The notes under the pieces: model-generated
Told to the model about the DNA's origin: nothing
The model's database searches: none
What the model saw: the letters and a program-made list of their open reading frames with translations, nothing else
Shown: positions 25,810 through 35,487 of the stretch, in pieces
Numbering within the stretch: the first letter of the stretch is position 1
Layout: each line of letters opens with the position of its first letter
Made by a program: the position numbers and the translations under genes
NCBI RefSeq assembly: GCF_900142415.1
Contig: NZ_FRAU01000012.1
Span: 1 to 64,000, forward strand
DNA length: 64,000 nt
Direction: 5' to 3'
Source of the DNA: Rhodothermus profundi
GTDB lineage: Bacteria > Bacteroidota > Rhodothermia > Rhodothermales > Rhodothermaceae

Positions 25810-26468
25810 CGTCTCTTCCCCTTGCGTTCCAGCCAGTAAACCAGCGTCAGTACGCCCAGCGCCAATCCCACCAGTATTCCGGCCATGCGGTCGGCCGCCT
25901 CATAATTGAGCGCCTGCACTTCGTCGTAAATGGCAATGGAAAGCGTGCGCGTGATGCCGGGAATGTTGCCGCCCACCATGAGCACGACGCCAAATTCGCC
26001 CAGGCTATGGGCAAAGGTGAGCACCAGACCTGTCAGGATGCCAGGCCAGGCCAGCGGTAGCACGACGCCCGTAACCGTCCGCCAACGCGAGACGCCCAGG
26101 CACCAGGCCGCTTCCACGAGCCGACGTTCAACGCTTCGGAAGGCTGCCGTGAAGGGTCGGACGGCGAACGGCAGGTTGAACAGCACCGAACCCAGCACAA
26201 TGCCTGGAAACGTAAAGGCTACCCGGTCGATGCCGACGGCCGCCAGCATCCGACCGATCAGACTGTCGGGGGCCGTGGCCACCAGCAGGTAAAAGCCGAC
26301 CACCGTGGGAGGAAGCACCAGGGGCAGGGTGATGAGCGCCTCAATCAGGCCGCGTCCGGGAAAGCGGGTAGTGGCCAGCCAGTAAGCCAGTGGCAGGCCC
26401 AGCACGAAAAGCACGCCGGTGGTCCACAGAGCCAGGCGCAGCGTTACCCAGGCAGCGGTCCAGTCCAT
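25806..26468 (-). CDS. modB: Molybdate ABC transporter permease
   Basis: From the ATG at 26468, 220 residues; longer versions of the frame run antisense-like through modA and lack hydrophobicity. It starts MDWTAAWVTLRLALWTTGVL and has about five transmembrane helices. The EAA loop is VERRLVEAAWCLGVSRWRTVTGVVLPLAWPG, and LPLVLPPTVVGFYLL is typical of ModB. The protein forms the homodimeric channel for oxyanion import. It starts six bases after the modA stop and overlaps modC by four bases, so the three subunits are clearly one operon. Confidence 0.93.
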   Translation of the reverse strand: MDWTAAWVTLRLALWTTGVLFVLGLPLAYWLATTRFPGRGLIEALITLPLVLPPTVVGFYLLVATAPDSLIGRMLAAVGIDRVAFTFPGIVLGSVLFNLPFAVRPFTAAFRSVERRLVEAAWCLGVSRWRTVTGVVLPLAWPGILTGLVLTFAHSLGEFGVVLMVGGNIPGITRTLSIAIYDEVQALNYEAADRMAGILVGLALGVLTLVYWLERKGKRR

Positions 26469-26473
26469 GGGGC

Positions 26474-27271
26474 TTACGACTCGGGATGGTCGGTCGCGTC
26501 GGGCAGGGCAAAACCATACTGGCGAAGCACGGCGCGTCCCTCCGGGCGTTGCACGAAGCGCCAGAAGGTCCATACTTCCGGGCGGTGCGCAGCCCGTTGC
26601 AGCACGACGGCGCCCTGCTCGATCGGTGGGTACGTCTCCGGCGGCAGGGGGCGATAGCGACCGCGCTCCTGCATTTCGGGCGCCCGTGCCAGCGACAGGG
26701 CGATGAGGCCCGCATCGGCTGCTCCGCTGGCTACAAACTGGGCGGCCTGCGCGACATTTTCGCCAAACACAAGCCGGTCGCGCACGCGCGCGTAGAGTCC
26801 CAGCGCCTTGAGGGCTGCAACGGCGGCCCGCCCGTACGGTGCATGCCGCGGATTGGCAAGGGCCAGGCGGTGTACTTGCGGACCAGCCAGCTCCTCCCAG
26901 GAGGCTAGCGTCAGCGGCGAGTCTTCGGGAACCCACACGACCAGCTGGCCCAGGGCGTACTGAAAGAAGGACGAATCCACGGCCAGGCCTTCGGCAATCA
27001 GGCGGCGTGGGTAGTCGGCGTCGGCCGAAAAGTAGAGATCAAAGGGGGCGCCGTTTTGCAACTGCGTAAAAAGCTGGCCCGAAGCCCCATAGCTGGGTAT
27101 CAGCCGAATGTTCGGATAGACGGCTTCAAAACGCGCGCGCAGCGCCTCAAAGGCGTAGCGGAGGTCGGAAGCTACGGCCACCTGCACGTCGGCCGGGTGC
27201 TCTGCGCGCCGGCACCCGCCGAGGGCCAGCAATAATCCGAGCAGCAGCTTAAACCAGGGATGCTTTGACAT
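26474..27271 (-). CDS. modA: Molybdate-binding lipoprotein
   Basis: A 265-residue substrate-binding protein. The signal ends with lipobox LGGC (about residue 20), so it is lipid-anchored. The mature part shows VQVAVASDLRYAFEALRARFE, IPSYGASGQLFTQLQNGAPFDLYFSADADYPRRL and NPRHAPYGRAAVAALKALGL, the usual ModA pattern with serine/threonine-type oxyanion ligands, and ends PEGRAVLRQYGF. It captures molybdate or tungstate for ModBC. Its start overlaps the end of the PadR-type regulator gene by 23 bases, tying the importer to that regulator. Confidence 0.92.
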   Translation of the reverse strand: MSKHPWFKLLLGLLLALGGCRRAEHPADVQVAVASDLRYAFEALRARFEAVYPNIRLIPSYGASGQLFTQLQNGAPFDLYFSADADYPRRLIAEGLAVDSSFFQYALGQLVVWVPEDSPLTLASWEELAGPQVHRLALANPRHAPYGRAAVAALKALGLYARVRDRLVFGENVAQAAQFVASGAADAGLIALSLARAPEMQERGRYRPLPPETYPPIEQGAVVLQRAAHRPEVWTFWRFVQRPEGRAVLRQYGFALPDATDHPES

Positions 27272-27755
27272 CCTGCAGCCAGTTCAGCAACGCTTCTACA
27301 TACCCTACGCGGTACCGCCACACCGCATCGGCAAAACTATGGGGCGGTGGCGAAGCCGCACGCAGCGTCGCCAGCCACTCCCGGCACAGCGTCTGCTGGT
27401 TTTCCAGCAGGGTGCGCGCGATTTCCAGACCGTCGCGGCGGGCCAGATAAAGCTTGGCCAGAAATACCTGCCGGATGTCCCGGCCGTGTCGGACGGGTTC
27501 GGTGCGCCATTGCTGGTAGCGGGCGGCGCCGTCGGGGGTCAGGTGAAAGACCCGACGCGTTGGTCGGCGGGATTGGGCCACGAGCTCCGAACGGATCAGG
27601 CCGGCCCGTTCCAGGCGGTCCAGTATGGCATAGAGTCGGGGAAGCTTCAGCCGCCAGACCAACCACAGGCCATCTGGCCGCCGCAGTTCCTGATAGAGCG
27701 CGTAGGCATGGCGAGGCCCCGGCGCCAGCAGTCCCAGCAGTACAAAGTCGATCAT
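27249..27755 (-). CDS. PadR-family transcriptional regulator heading the mod operon
   Basis: From the ATG at 27755, 168 residues; the open frame extends upstream through the operator and has no support there. The N-terminal winged helix reads MIDFVLLGLLAPGPRHAYALYQEL, then LKLPRLYAILDRLERAGLIRSELV, and a helical C-terminal dimerisation domain follows (VFLAKLYLARRDGLEIARTLLE). PadR proteins repress from inverted repeats and respond to small ligands. The gene overlaps modA and sits 12 bases from a perfect inverted repeat, so it probably autoregulates the operon. This would be an unusual alternative to ModE for molybdate control. The ligand is unknown. Confidence 0.85.
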   Translation of the reverse strand: MIDFVLLGLLAPGPRHAYALYQELRRPDGLWLVWRLKLPRLYAILDRLERAGLIRSELVAQSRRPTRRVFHLTPDGAARYQQWRTEPVRHGRDIRQVFLAKLYLARRDGLEIARTLLENQQTLCREWLATLRAASPPPHSFADAVWRYRVGYVEALLNWLQDVKASLV

Positions 27756-27767
27756 GTCATGGTCCGA

Positions 27768-27786
27768 ATATTCACAGCTTGAATAT
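27768..27786. promoter_or_regulatory. Perfect inverted repeat, likely PadR operator
   Basis: ATATTCA-CAGCT-TGAATAT: seven-base arms, five-base centre, perfect symmetry. It lies 12 bases upstream of the regulator ATG and about 70 bases upstream of the divergent threonine synthase gene. It is the only strong palindrome between them, so it may control both directions. Confidence 0.65.
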
Positions 27787-27853
27787 AAAGCACATCCTCC
27801 AAAAGAAGACAGAACCCCGTATTTTGCAGCCGGTCGCAAAACCCGGAAGTACG

Positions 27854-29062
27854 ATGCAGTCGGTTGCCGAGTACGTCGATTCGCTGGTGTGCAGTGCGTG
27901 TGGGGCTGCGTTTGCGCCTGCGCAACGGCACACGACCTGTTCCCACTGTGGCAAACCGTTGCTGGTGCGGTATCGGATCGAAGCGCTTCGCGGCCGGTTT
28001 CGGCCGGAAGTGCTGCCGGGCCGGGCGCGCAGTCTCTGGCGCTACGCGGAAGTATTGCCCGTGCCGCCTGATCCGCGTTGGAGTCTGGGAGAGGGGTGGA
28101 CGCCGCTTCTGCCGCAACCTCGGCTGGGGCGTGCGCTGGGGTTGCCGAAGCTGTATGTCAAGGATGAAAGCCTGAATCCAGGCGGTAGCTTCAAGGCACG
28201 TGGACTGGCGGTGGCGGTAGCGGCGGCGGCCGCGCGGGGCGTGCAGCAGGTAGGAGTGGCCTCGGCCGGAAACGCGGCCGGTGCGCTGGCGCTGTATGCG
28301 GCCCGCCTGGGACTGCGGGCTGTCCTGTTTCTGCCGGAGGAAACGCCGGAGCCGGCCGTGTGGGAATGCCAGATAGCAGGCGCTGAGGTGCATCGGGTAC
28401 CCGGTACGATAGCCGAAGCCGGAGCGGCTTTTGAAGCCTACCGCCAGGAGCACCCGGACATTTTCAGTGTGGCCACGCTTCGGGAGCCGTATCGGGTGGA
28501 AGGTAAGAAAACCATGGGTTATGAGCTGTTCGAGCAACTGGGAGGACGGCTGCCGGATGTGATCCTCTACCCGACCGGAGGCGGCACTGGGCTGATCGGC
28601 ATGTGGAAGGCGTTCGAGGAAATGGAGGCGCTGGGCTGGATCGGACCGGAACGGCCCCGAATGGTGGCCGTGCAGGCGGCCGGCTGTGCGCCGATCGTAC
28701 GAGCCTTTCAGGAAGGACGGGAAACGGCGGCGTACTGGGAAGATGCGCAGACCATCGCCGCCGGGCTGCGCGTGCCGAAAGCACTGGGCGACTTTCTGAT
28801 ATTACGCGTGCTTCGGGAGAGCCAGGGAACGGCCGTGGCGGTCTCTGATGCGGACATACAGGCTGCCATGCGGCGCTGGGCGCAGACCGAGGGGCTACTG
28901 GCTGCCCCGGAAGGCGCCGCCACGCTGGCCGCGCTGATCCAGTTACAGGAGGCCGGATGGGTACATGCGGAGGAAACGGTCGTGCTCTTCAATACCGCCA
29001 CGGCGCACAAGTATCCAGCCGTGGTACGCCAGGTGCTCCGGCAGGCAGGAGGGCCTGTCTGA
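27854..29062 (+). CDS. thrC: Threonine synthase
   Basis: 402 residues from the ATG at 27854 (the frame is open far upstream but antisense to the regulator gene there). An N-terminal zinc-ribbon-like segment has paired CxxC motifs (CSACG and CSHCG) at about residues 13-37. The PLP fold-type II core has NPGGSFKARGLAVAVA with the Schiff-base lysine, SAGNAAGALALYAARLG, and YPTGGGTGLIGMWKA for phosphate binding. It converts O-phosphohomoserine to threonine. The zinc-ribbon form is common in the type found outside Proteobacteria. A related PLP lyase is less likely, given the overall match. Confidence 0.92.
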   Translation: MQSVAEYVDSLVCSACGAAFAPAQRHTTCSHCGKPLLVRYRIEALRGRFRPEVLPGRARSLWRYAEVLPVPPDPRWSLGEGWTPLLPQPRLGRALGLPKLYVKDESLNPGGSFKARGLAVAVAAAAARGVQQVGVASAGNAAGALALYAARLGLRAVLFLPEETPEPAVWECQIAGAEVHRVPGTIAEAGAAFEAYRQEHPDIFSVATLREPYRVEGKKTMGYELFEQLGGRLPDVILYPTGGGTGLIGMWKAFEEMEALGWIGPERPRMVAVQAAGCAPIVRAFQEGRETAAYWEDAQTIAAGLRVPKALGDFLILRVLRESQGTAVAVSDADIQAAMRRWAQTEGLLAAPEGAATLAALIQLQEAGWVHAEETVVLFNTATAHKYPAVVRQVLRQAGGPV

Positions 29063-29362
29063 CACCCGTCACGTGCCACGAAAGCTACAGTCTGCGCGGC
29101 AACGAAGTCGTCGGCTGCCCTCTTTGCGTACGCTGCAAGACGCTACAACAACATGACAACTCCATCCGCAGCGGCTGAAATGCCTGGTAGAGGAAGACAG
29201 GCTCGGCAGGTTGTGGTAGTTCCGGGCCATAACTGCCTTTTGGCCGATCCTGTTTTTTCTTTTCAGCGGCTATATTTTTGGAAGATTTTTGCTTGGACGG
29301 TTAGCGTGCCGGCCTGTAGTGCCCTCAGATAACGGAATAGCCTGCCCGGGAGCGAATTGGCT
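29063..29362. other. 300-bp convergent intergenic region, nothing identified
   Basis: This lies between the 3' ends of threonine synthase and the phosphorylase. It has a T-rich patch at 29250-29290 but no clear terminator hairpin. I see no gene here. Confidence 0.5.
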
Positions 29363-30721
29363 TCAGGACGGAGCGGACGGCTGCACGCCGGTCCATTGAT
29401 TTTCGGCGTAGCGGGCCAGGAGCAGGGAGCGGGGAGGCGGGGGCGTTTCCGCAAAGCGATAGGCGGCCAGCAGGGCCCGTTGAAAATCCGCCAGGCGGTC
29501 GCGCTGGCGGGTGTAAAGCGTAGCGAGCACGTCCCCGGGCGCCACCGGGTCGCCGGGTTTCCGGTGGAGCACCAGGCCGGCGGTGGGGTCCACTGGATCT
29601 TCTTTGACGCGGCGGCCTGCGCCAAGCTGGACGGCCAGGCGTCCCACCGCCCGAGCGTCCAGGTCGGCCACATACCCCTGCGCTTCTGCCGGCGCACGTA
29701 CCTCGCCGGCCGGTTCAGTATCGGGACGCGTGTCGGGGCGTTCGAGCACGCGGACGTCGCCTCCCTGCGCCTGCACCATGGCGCAGAAACGCGTGAAGGC
29801 CTGGCCGTTCTGCAGTGCCTGGCGCGCCTGCCGGCGGCCATCCTCTGGCGTCTGGGCGACGCCGCCCAGCCAGAGCATCTCGCCGGCTAGGGTCAGTGTA
29901 ACCTCGATCAGATCTTCAATACCTGTAAAGTCTCCGCGAAGCGCTTGCAGGCTTTCGACCACCTCGGGCCAGTTGCCCACAGCGCGGCCCAGCGGTACGT
30001 TCATATCGGTCAGCCAGGCGACGGCCGGACGGCCGGCCCGCGTGGCAATGCCCACGAGCGTTTCGGCCAGGCGTCGGGCGTCCGACTCCCGACGCATAAA
30101 GGCGCCCCGGCCACATTTGACGTCGAACACAAGCGCCTCGGCGCCTTCGGCCAGCTTTTTACTCAGGATGGAGGCGGCAATAAGCGGAATCGACTCAATC
30201 GTGCCGGTCACGTCGCGCAGCGCGTAGAGCTTGCGATCGGCCGGTGCGATCTCGTCGGTCTGGCCGATCATCACCACGCCCAGTTCCCGAAGCTGGCGGC
30301 GAAACGCGGCCACGGAAAGGTCGGTGCGCAGGCCCGGGATCGCTTCCAGTTTATCGAGCGTGCCGCCCGTGTGGCCCAGCCCACGGCCGGAGATCATCGG
30401 CACAGGCACGCCGCAGGCGGCAACCAGCGGGGCCAGGATCAGCGAGACCTTGTCGCCCACCCCGCCGGTGGAATGTTTGTCCACCGTGCGTCCGGGCACG
30501 TCCGAGAGGTCCAGCACGCGCCCCGAATGCAGCATGGCCTCGGTGAGCGCGTCCATTTCAGCTTCACTGAGGCCGCGCAGAAAGGCAGCCATCAGAAAGG
30601 CGCTCATCTGGTAGTCGGGCACCTCGCCGCGTGTGTAGGCTGCGACGAGCCAGCGTAGCTCGTCCGGCGCGAGCGCACCTCCGTCACGTTTCGTGATAAT
30701 CAGTTCAACGACATTCGGCAT
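29363..30721 (-). CDS. Pyrimidine-nucleoside/thymidine phosphorylase
   Basis: 452 residues from the ATG at 30721 (MPNVVELIITKRDGGAL). The family signature is intact: DKHSTGGVGDKVSLILAPLVAACGVPVP, then SGRGLGHTGGTLDKLEAIPG, with the phosphate and nucleoside site lysines and serines present. The N-terminal helical domain has ALAPDELRWLVAAYTRGEVPDYQMSAFLMA, and the C-terminal PYNP domain ends near residue 430. It cleaves thymidine or uridine with phosphate for nucleoside salvage. Whether it is DeoA-like or Pdp-like cannot be decided reliably. A terminator upstream insulates it from rpmE. Confidence 0.95.
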   Translation of the reverse strand: MPNVVELIITKRDGGALAPDELRWLVAAYTRGEVPDYQMSAFLMAAFLRGLSEAEMDALTEAMLHSGRVLDLSDVPGRTVDKHSTGGVGDKVSLILAPLVAACGVPVPMISGRGLGHTGGTLDKLEAIPGLRTDLSVAAFRRQLRELGVVMIGQTDEIAPADRKLYALRDVTGTIESIPLIAASILSKKLAEGAEALVFDVKCGRGAFMRRESDARRLAETLVGIATRAGRPAVAWLTDMNVPLGRAVGNWPEVVESLQALRGDFTGIEDLIEVTLTLAGEMLWLGGVAQTPEDGRRQARQALQNGQAFTRFCAMVQAQGGDVRVLERPDTRPDTEPAGEVRAPAEAQGYVADLDARAVGRLAVQLGAGRRVKEDPVDPTAGLVLHRKPGDPVAPGDVLATLYTRQRDRLADFQRALLAAYRFAETPPPPRSLLLARYAENQWTGVQPSAPS

Positions 30722-30744
30722 TGGTTGCAGAAGGAAAATGCACC

Positions 30745-30789
30745 TGTACAAATAGAAACAGGGCCCGTGAACGACAGACGGGCCCTGTT
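30745..30789 (-). terminator. Rho-independent terminator after rpmE
   Basis: Minus strand: perfect 12-bp stem AACAGGGCCCGT/ACGGGCCCTGTT (30757-30768 and 30778-30789) with a 9-base loop, then TCTATTTG. The weak U tract is offset by a long stem. It lies 21 bases after the L31 stop. Confidence 0.85.
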
Positions 30790-30809
30790 CTCCTGACAGA
30801 ATCCTGACG

Positions 30810-31064
30810 TTACGTGCCCTTTTCGTCAGAGGCTTCGGGCTTCTGGTGGCCCTGGGAGGTCACCTTGCCATAACGCCGCATGAACTTCTCGACGCGGCCC
30901 GCTCGGTCCACAAACTGCCGCACCCCTGTGTAGAAGGGGTGGTTCGTTGCGTCCACGTCGGACACGTAAACCGGGCCCTTCATCGTCGAGCGAATCTGAA
31001 ACTCGGTGCCGTCGGCCAGCCGCACAGTAATCAGGTTATATTCCGGATGCAGCCCCTTTTTCAT
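30810..31064 (-). CDS. rpmE: Ribosomal protein L31, cysteine-free form
   Basis: 84 residues from the ATG at 31064 (MKKGLHPEYNLITVRLADGT). The conserved C-terminal part HPFYTGVRQFVDRAGRVEKFMRRYG identifies L31 of the large ribosomal subunit. The zinc-binding cysteines of the classical form are absent, so this is the zinc-independent (C-minus) type. The tail after RRYG is a lineage-specific polar extension. It lies 76 bases downstream of thiC on the same strand and ends at a strong hairpin. Confidence 0.93.
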   Translation of the reverse strand: MKKGLHPEYNLITVRLADGTEFQIRSTMKGPVYVSDVDATNHPFYTGVRQFVDRAGRVEKFMRRYGKVTSQGHQKPEASDEKGT

Positions 31065-31140
31065 GGCAATTCCGTCCGCGTTTTGGCATTCTTTGAACCG
31101 GAATTTCCTGCAACGGAAAAGGGAAGGTGACGGTTCCGCT

Positions 31141-33204
<2,064 letters not shown>

Positions 33205-33287
33205 GGTCTGCCCTCGCCAACGTTACGAAAACCAAACCGTTCCCGCCCTGGATGAGCGAAAAACGGGCATGCACTTCATGCAGAAGC

Positions 33288-33494
33288 GATAAAAGTTACA
33301 ATTTCACTGGCATGAGGCCCTTGACAGATTGTGTGTGTGTATCTTAACAGCAGCTTCTCAAAGCCGAGGTACGGGTCCCTTTGAAGCGTTTCGGCCATGT
33401 CGGCGGCCTGGAAAATCGGCCTGGGCCTGTTGCTCGTCGCCTTGAGCTGGGGCCTCTACGGCTGGCAAACGCAGCGACGCCTGCCGCAGGTGCC
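33288..33494 (+). repeat. Copy 2 of the redoxin-cassette leader repeat
   Basis: From 33288 this matches copy 1 (126 down to 1) apart from the GT tract and one or two substitutions. From TTAACAG (33344) through the coding start it matches copy 3 (63844-64000), the coding part with a handful of silent or near-silent changes. The leader from 33344 to the ATG has a single base difference among three copies (G/A at 33390). Conservation of the untranslated leader is at least as high as that of the gene. Confidence 0.92.
33321..33349 (+). promoter_or_regulatory. Cassette promoter with GT dinucleotide spacer
   Basis: TTGACA (33321-33326) and TTAACA (33344-33349) are separated by 17 bases containing five GT units. 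The same elements are 13 bases apart in copy 1 (three GT units) and 19 in copy 3 (five GT units plus a longer flank). A 17-base spacing is optimal for sigma-70-type recognition. An alternative -10-like reading, TATCTTAA at 33340, is also possible. Confidence 0.55.
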
Positions 33495-33918
33495 CTTCCC
33501 GTCCGAGGCGTTTGTGCCCGTGTGGTCGCCTCGGGAAGCCGCGAGCGCAACGGCCGTTGCTCGGGGCGAGGTGCTGCTGTTTTTCAGCCCGGACGACTGT
33601 GGGCAGACGGTGGCGCGCACAGCGGCGTTCTGGGTCGAGGGGGCGCAGGCGCTGGGCTTTCAGGTGGTGGGGATTCTGGAAGACCGGAGCCGGGCGCAGG
33701 CGTGGCGCTATGCGGCGGGGATGGGCTTTCCGTTTGCGGTGTGGTGGGATTCGCTGGGATGGTACGGGCAACATTATGGGTCGGCGTTGTTGCCGCGGGC
33801 GCTGGTTCGTTGGGAGGGACGGGTAGTGGCGGAACTGGGGCCGGCGGTGTTGCGCACGGTGCGGGGAGTTGAATCGGTGCGGTTGCTGTTGACCGACTCT
33901 TTTCGCGATGAACAATAG
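33397..33918 (+). CDS. Membrane-anchored redoxin-like protein (cassette copy 2)
   Basis: A 173-residue protein. The N-terminal hydrophobic helix (about 5-22, IGLGLLLVALSWGLYGW) is an uncleaved anchor or signal. The rest fits a thioredoxin/TlpA-like fold: strand EVLLFFSPDDCGQT with one redox cysteine C68 where thioredoxins have CxxC (here CGQT), helix, strand VVGILEDRS, and the cis-proline region SALLPRALVRWEGRVVAELG (P133). With a single cysteine it would act as a peroxiredoxin-like or mixed-disulfide enzyme, or as a binding protein. It is followed 44 bases later by the six-cysteine mini-protein gene. The ATG is shared by all three copies. Confidence 0.75.
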   Translation: MSAAWKIGLGLLLVALSWGLYGWQTQRRLPQVPFPSEAFVPVWSPREAASATAVARGEVLLFFSPDDCGQTVARTAAFWVEGAQALGFQVVGILEDRSRAQAWRYAAGMGFPFAVWWDSLGWYGQHYGSALLPRALVRWEGRVVAELGPAVLRTVRGVESVRLLLTDSFRDEQ

Positions 33919-33962
33919 AGCTTTCTGTATTTTTTCAAAAACCAAACGCAAGGAGGTGAGCG

Positions 33963-34172
33963 ATGAGACGCTGGAAGGATCGGCTGGCGACGTTGTTTCT
34001 GGTGGTGGCGATAGGTCTGAGCCTGCTGCCGTGGGTGTATCAGCCAGAAGAGGCCAAAGGAGATCCGTATGTCTGTGAAAAACAGTTAGGATCACGGGAC
34101 AGAGTGCCTACCTGTTTTGATATGCCATGCGAGACGCGACTTTGCTGTCTGGATATATGTGAGCAGCAGTGA
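33963..34172 (+). CDS. Secreted six-cysteine mini-protein (69 residues)
   Basis: AAGGAGGTGA at 33950-33959, a full anti-Shine-Dalgarno match and rare in this window, precedes the ATG at optimal spacing. Residues 1-8 are basic, 9-24 hydrophobic (ATLFLVVAIGLSLLPW), then PEEAKG, a plausible processing region. The last 32 residues hold six cysteines (38, 51, 56, 61, 62, 66), enough for three disulfides. No family is recognised. The plan (short signal-bearing peptide between a thioredoxin-fold gene and a beta-propeller gene) recalls NVEALA-peptide loci of Bacteroides, but the sequence is different. A strong terminator follows nine bases after the stop. Confidence 0.8.
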   Translation: MRRWKDRLATLFLVVAIGLSLLPWVYQPEEAKGDPYVCEKQLGSRDRVPTCFDMPCETRLCCLDICEQQ

Positions 34173-34180
34173 GGTTTACA

Positions 34181-34227
34181 GGGATCAGTATCTATGCATT
34201 AATGTAATAGATACTGATCCCTTTTTT
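34181..34227 (+). terminator. Strong terminator between mini-protein and propeller genes
   Basis: Perfect 15-bp stem GGGATCAGTATCTAT/ATAGATACTGATCCC (34181-34195 and 34207-34221) with an 11-base loop, then six T (34222-34227). It lies inside the cassette and would leave most transcripts covering only the redoxin-like and mini-protein genes. Confidence 0.93.
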
Positions 34228-34256
34228 GTCTCAAAAACTAAAGCCATCTCACTATC

Positions 34257-35309
34257 ATGAAAGTCTTTCCGGTGACGGTTGTGTGTTTGTTGTTCACAAT
34301 AACTGCTCAGGCGCAGGACATTTCAGATGTTATTGAATGGATTGAAGAAATCACGCTGGAAGAAAAAGATAATTTCTGGATTATTAATCCTTACGTCACC
34401 ATCGATCCTGAGGGGGGATTTCTGGTAGCCGATCGGGATAGAGTCTGTGCATATACTCGTTCAGGAAAGATGAAAGTATGTTTTGGAGAATCTGGGGCGC
34501 CGGGAGCGCCCGGGACTCTCCAATCTCCTGATGAACCGGTGCGCGTCAGCTCTGGGCACATTTTGGTTCCAGAAGTAACAACCGGCAATGTGAGCGTTTT
34601 TGATAGCGAGGGAAATTTTGTAAAAAGATACTCTCGGATCATCCAGGGTCCCGTTTTCCTTCGCAATCTGCCGCTGGAAAACAAGGTATTGGTGATCGGC
34701 CTTGTGGAGATAAACCGTGGTACGCGTCCTCGATTGTTGCACGTATTTGAGATTGAACAGGGGCGCATTGTACAGAGCTTCTTTAGTGCCCCTGTTGCCC
34801 TGGGTGACTACGGAGGCTTGCTTTATACGATAGCACCTCTGGCTGTGGCTGATGTGCGGGATCGCACGATTGTGGCTGCTTTTGCGCTATTCGATGAGTT
34901 ATACTTTTTCGATCTAAATGGTAACTTAAAGAAAAAAATTTTACTATCGTTACCGCACTTCCGCAAGGTGAAGCAGCCTGAAAAAGAGATTGCGTCACGA
35001 GAAGAATGGTTTGAGTTTCTTAAAACGTTTTCTACTATGAACGATATATTCTGGTTGAATGAAAAGGTCATCTTGATTCAGTATACGGACACCATTGACT
35101 TACAGCGAAGAGCAGTGCGATGGAATCTGGCGGCCGTGACCCTGGAGGGAAAGCTCCTCTTTGATCTGCGTGATACGCCTCGCCTTTTTGCTGTGGACGG
35201 GCAGCGTGGCGAAATGTTTTTCAGCCACCCGGCTCATGAGACGGAAAACTACTGGATGGTCGGCCGCCTGAAGCCTGAAGTGCTTCGAGCGGCCGATCTG
35301 TGGCCGTAA
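34257..35309 (+). CDS. Secreted six-bladed beta-propeller-like protein
   Basis: A 350-residue protein with a clear signal peptide (MKVFPVTVVCLLFTITAQAQ). The body shows blade repeats: GGFLVADRDRVCAYTRSGKMKVCFG, then HILVPEVTTGNVSVFDSEGNFVKRYS, and LYFFDLNGNLKKKILLSLPHF. It resembles the Bacteroidota six-bladed propeller group, although the GxGPGEF hallmark is replaced by GAPGAPGTLQSP. The start region lacks a Shine-Dalgarno, and the gene is visibly less GC-rich than its neighbours. It lies just past the strong terminator, so it is read by leakage or from its own promoter. Function unknown; binding of the mini-protein is a reasonable guess. Confidence 0.7.
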   Translation: MKVFPVTVVCLLFTITAQAQDISDVIEWIEEITLEEKDNFWIINPYVTIDPEGGFLVADRDRVCAYTRSGKMKVCFGESGAPGAPGTLQSPDEPVRVSSGHILVPEVTTGNVSVFDSEGNFVKRYSRIIQGPVFLRNLPLENKVLVIGLVEINRGTRPRLLHVFEIEQGRIVQSFFSAPVALGDYGGLLYTIAPLAVADVRDRTIVAAFALFDELYFFDLNGNLKKKILLSLPHFRKVKQPEKEIASREEWFEFLKTFSTMNDIFWLNEKVILIQYTDTIDLQRRAVRWNLAAVTLEGKLLFDLRDTPRLFAVDGQRGEMFFSHPAHETENYWMVGRLKPEVLRAADLWP

Positions 35310-35487
35310 GCGTGCTTTTCGGAGACAGAGGGAATTGCGGCGTCCGGAGCTCGCATAATCCCCAGGGTTTTTCTGTTCGGTGGCAGTCCGTGGGATTGTC
35401 CGGCCATTTTTTTCTGATTGGGCGGATTGGTGTCGGAATCGTCGGTTGATCGGGCGCTACCGGGTGGCAGTGCGGCGGTGAGGACGT

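Noticed and set aside
26469-26936. An N-terminal extension of ModB
   Set aside because: The extension lies over modA in another frame and is not hydrophobic; the ATG at 26468 gives a normal ModB.
27347-27853. A long N-terminal extension of threonine synthase
   Set aside because: It is antisense to the PadR-type gene; the zinc-ribbon start at 27854 fits the family.
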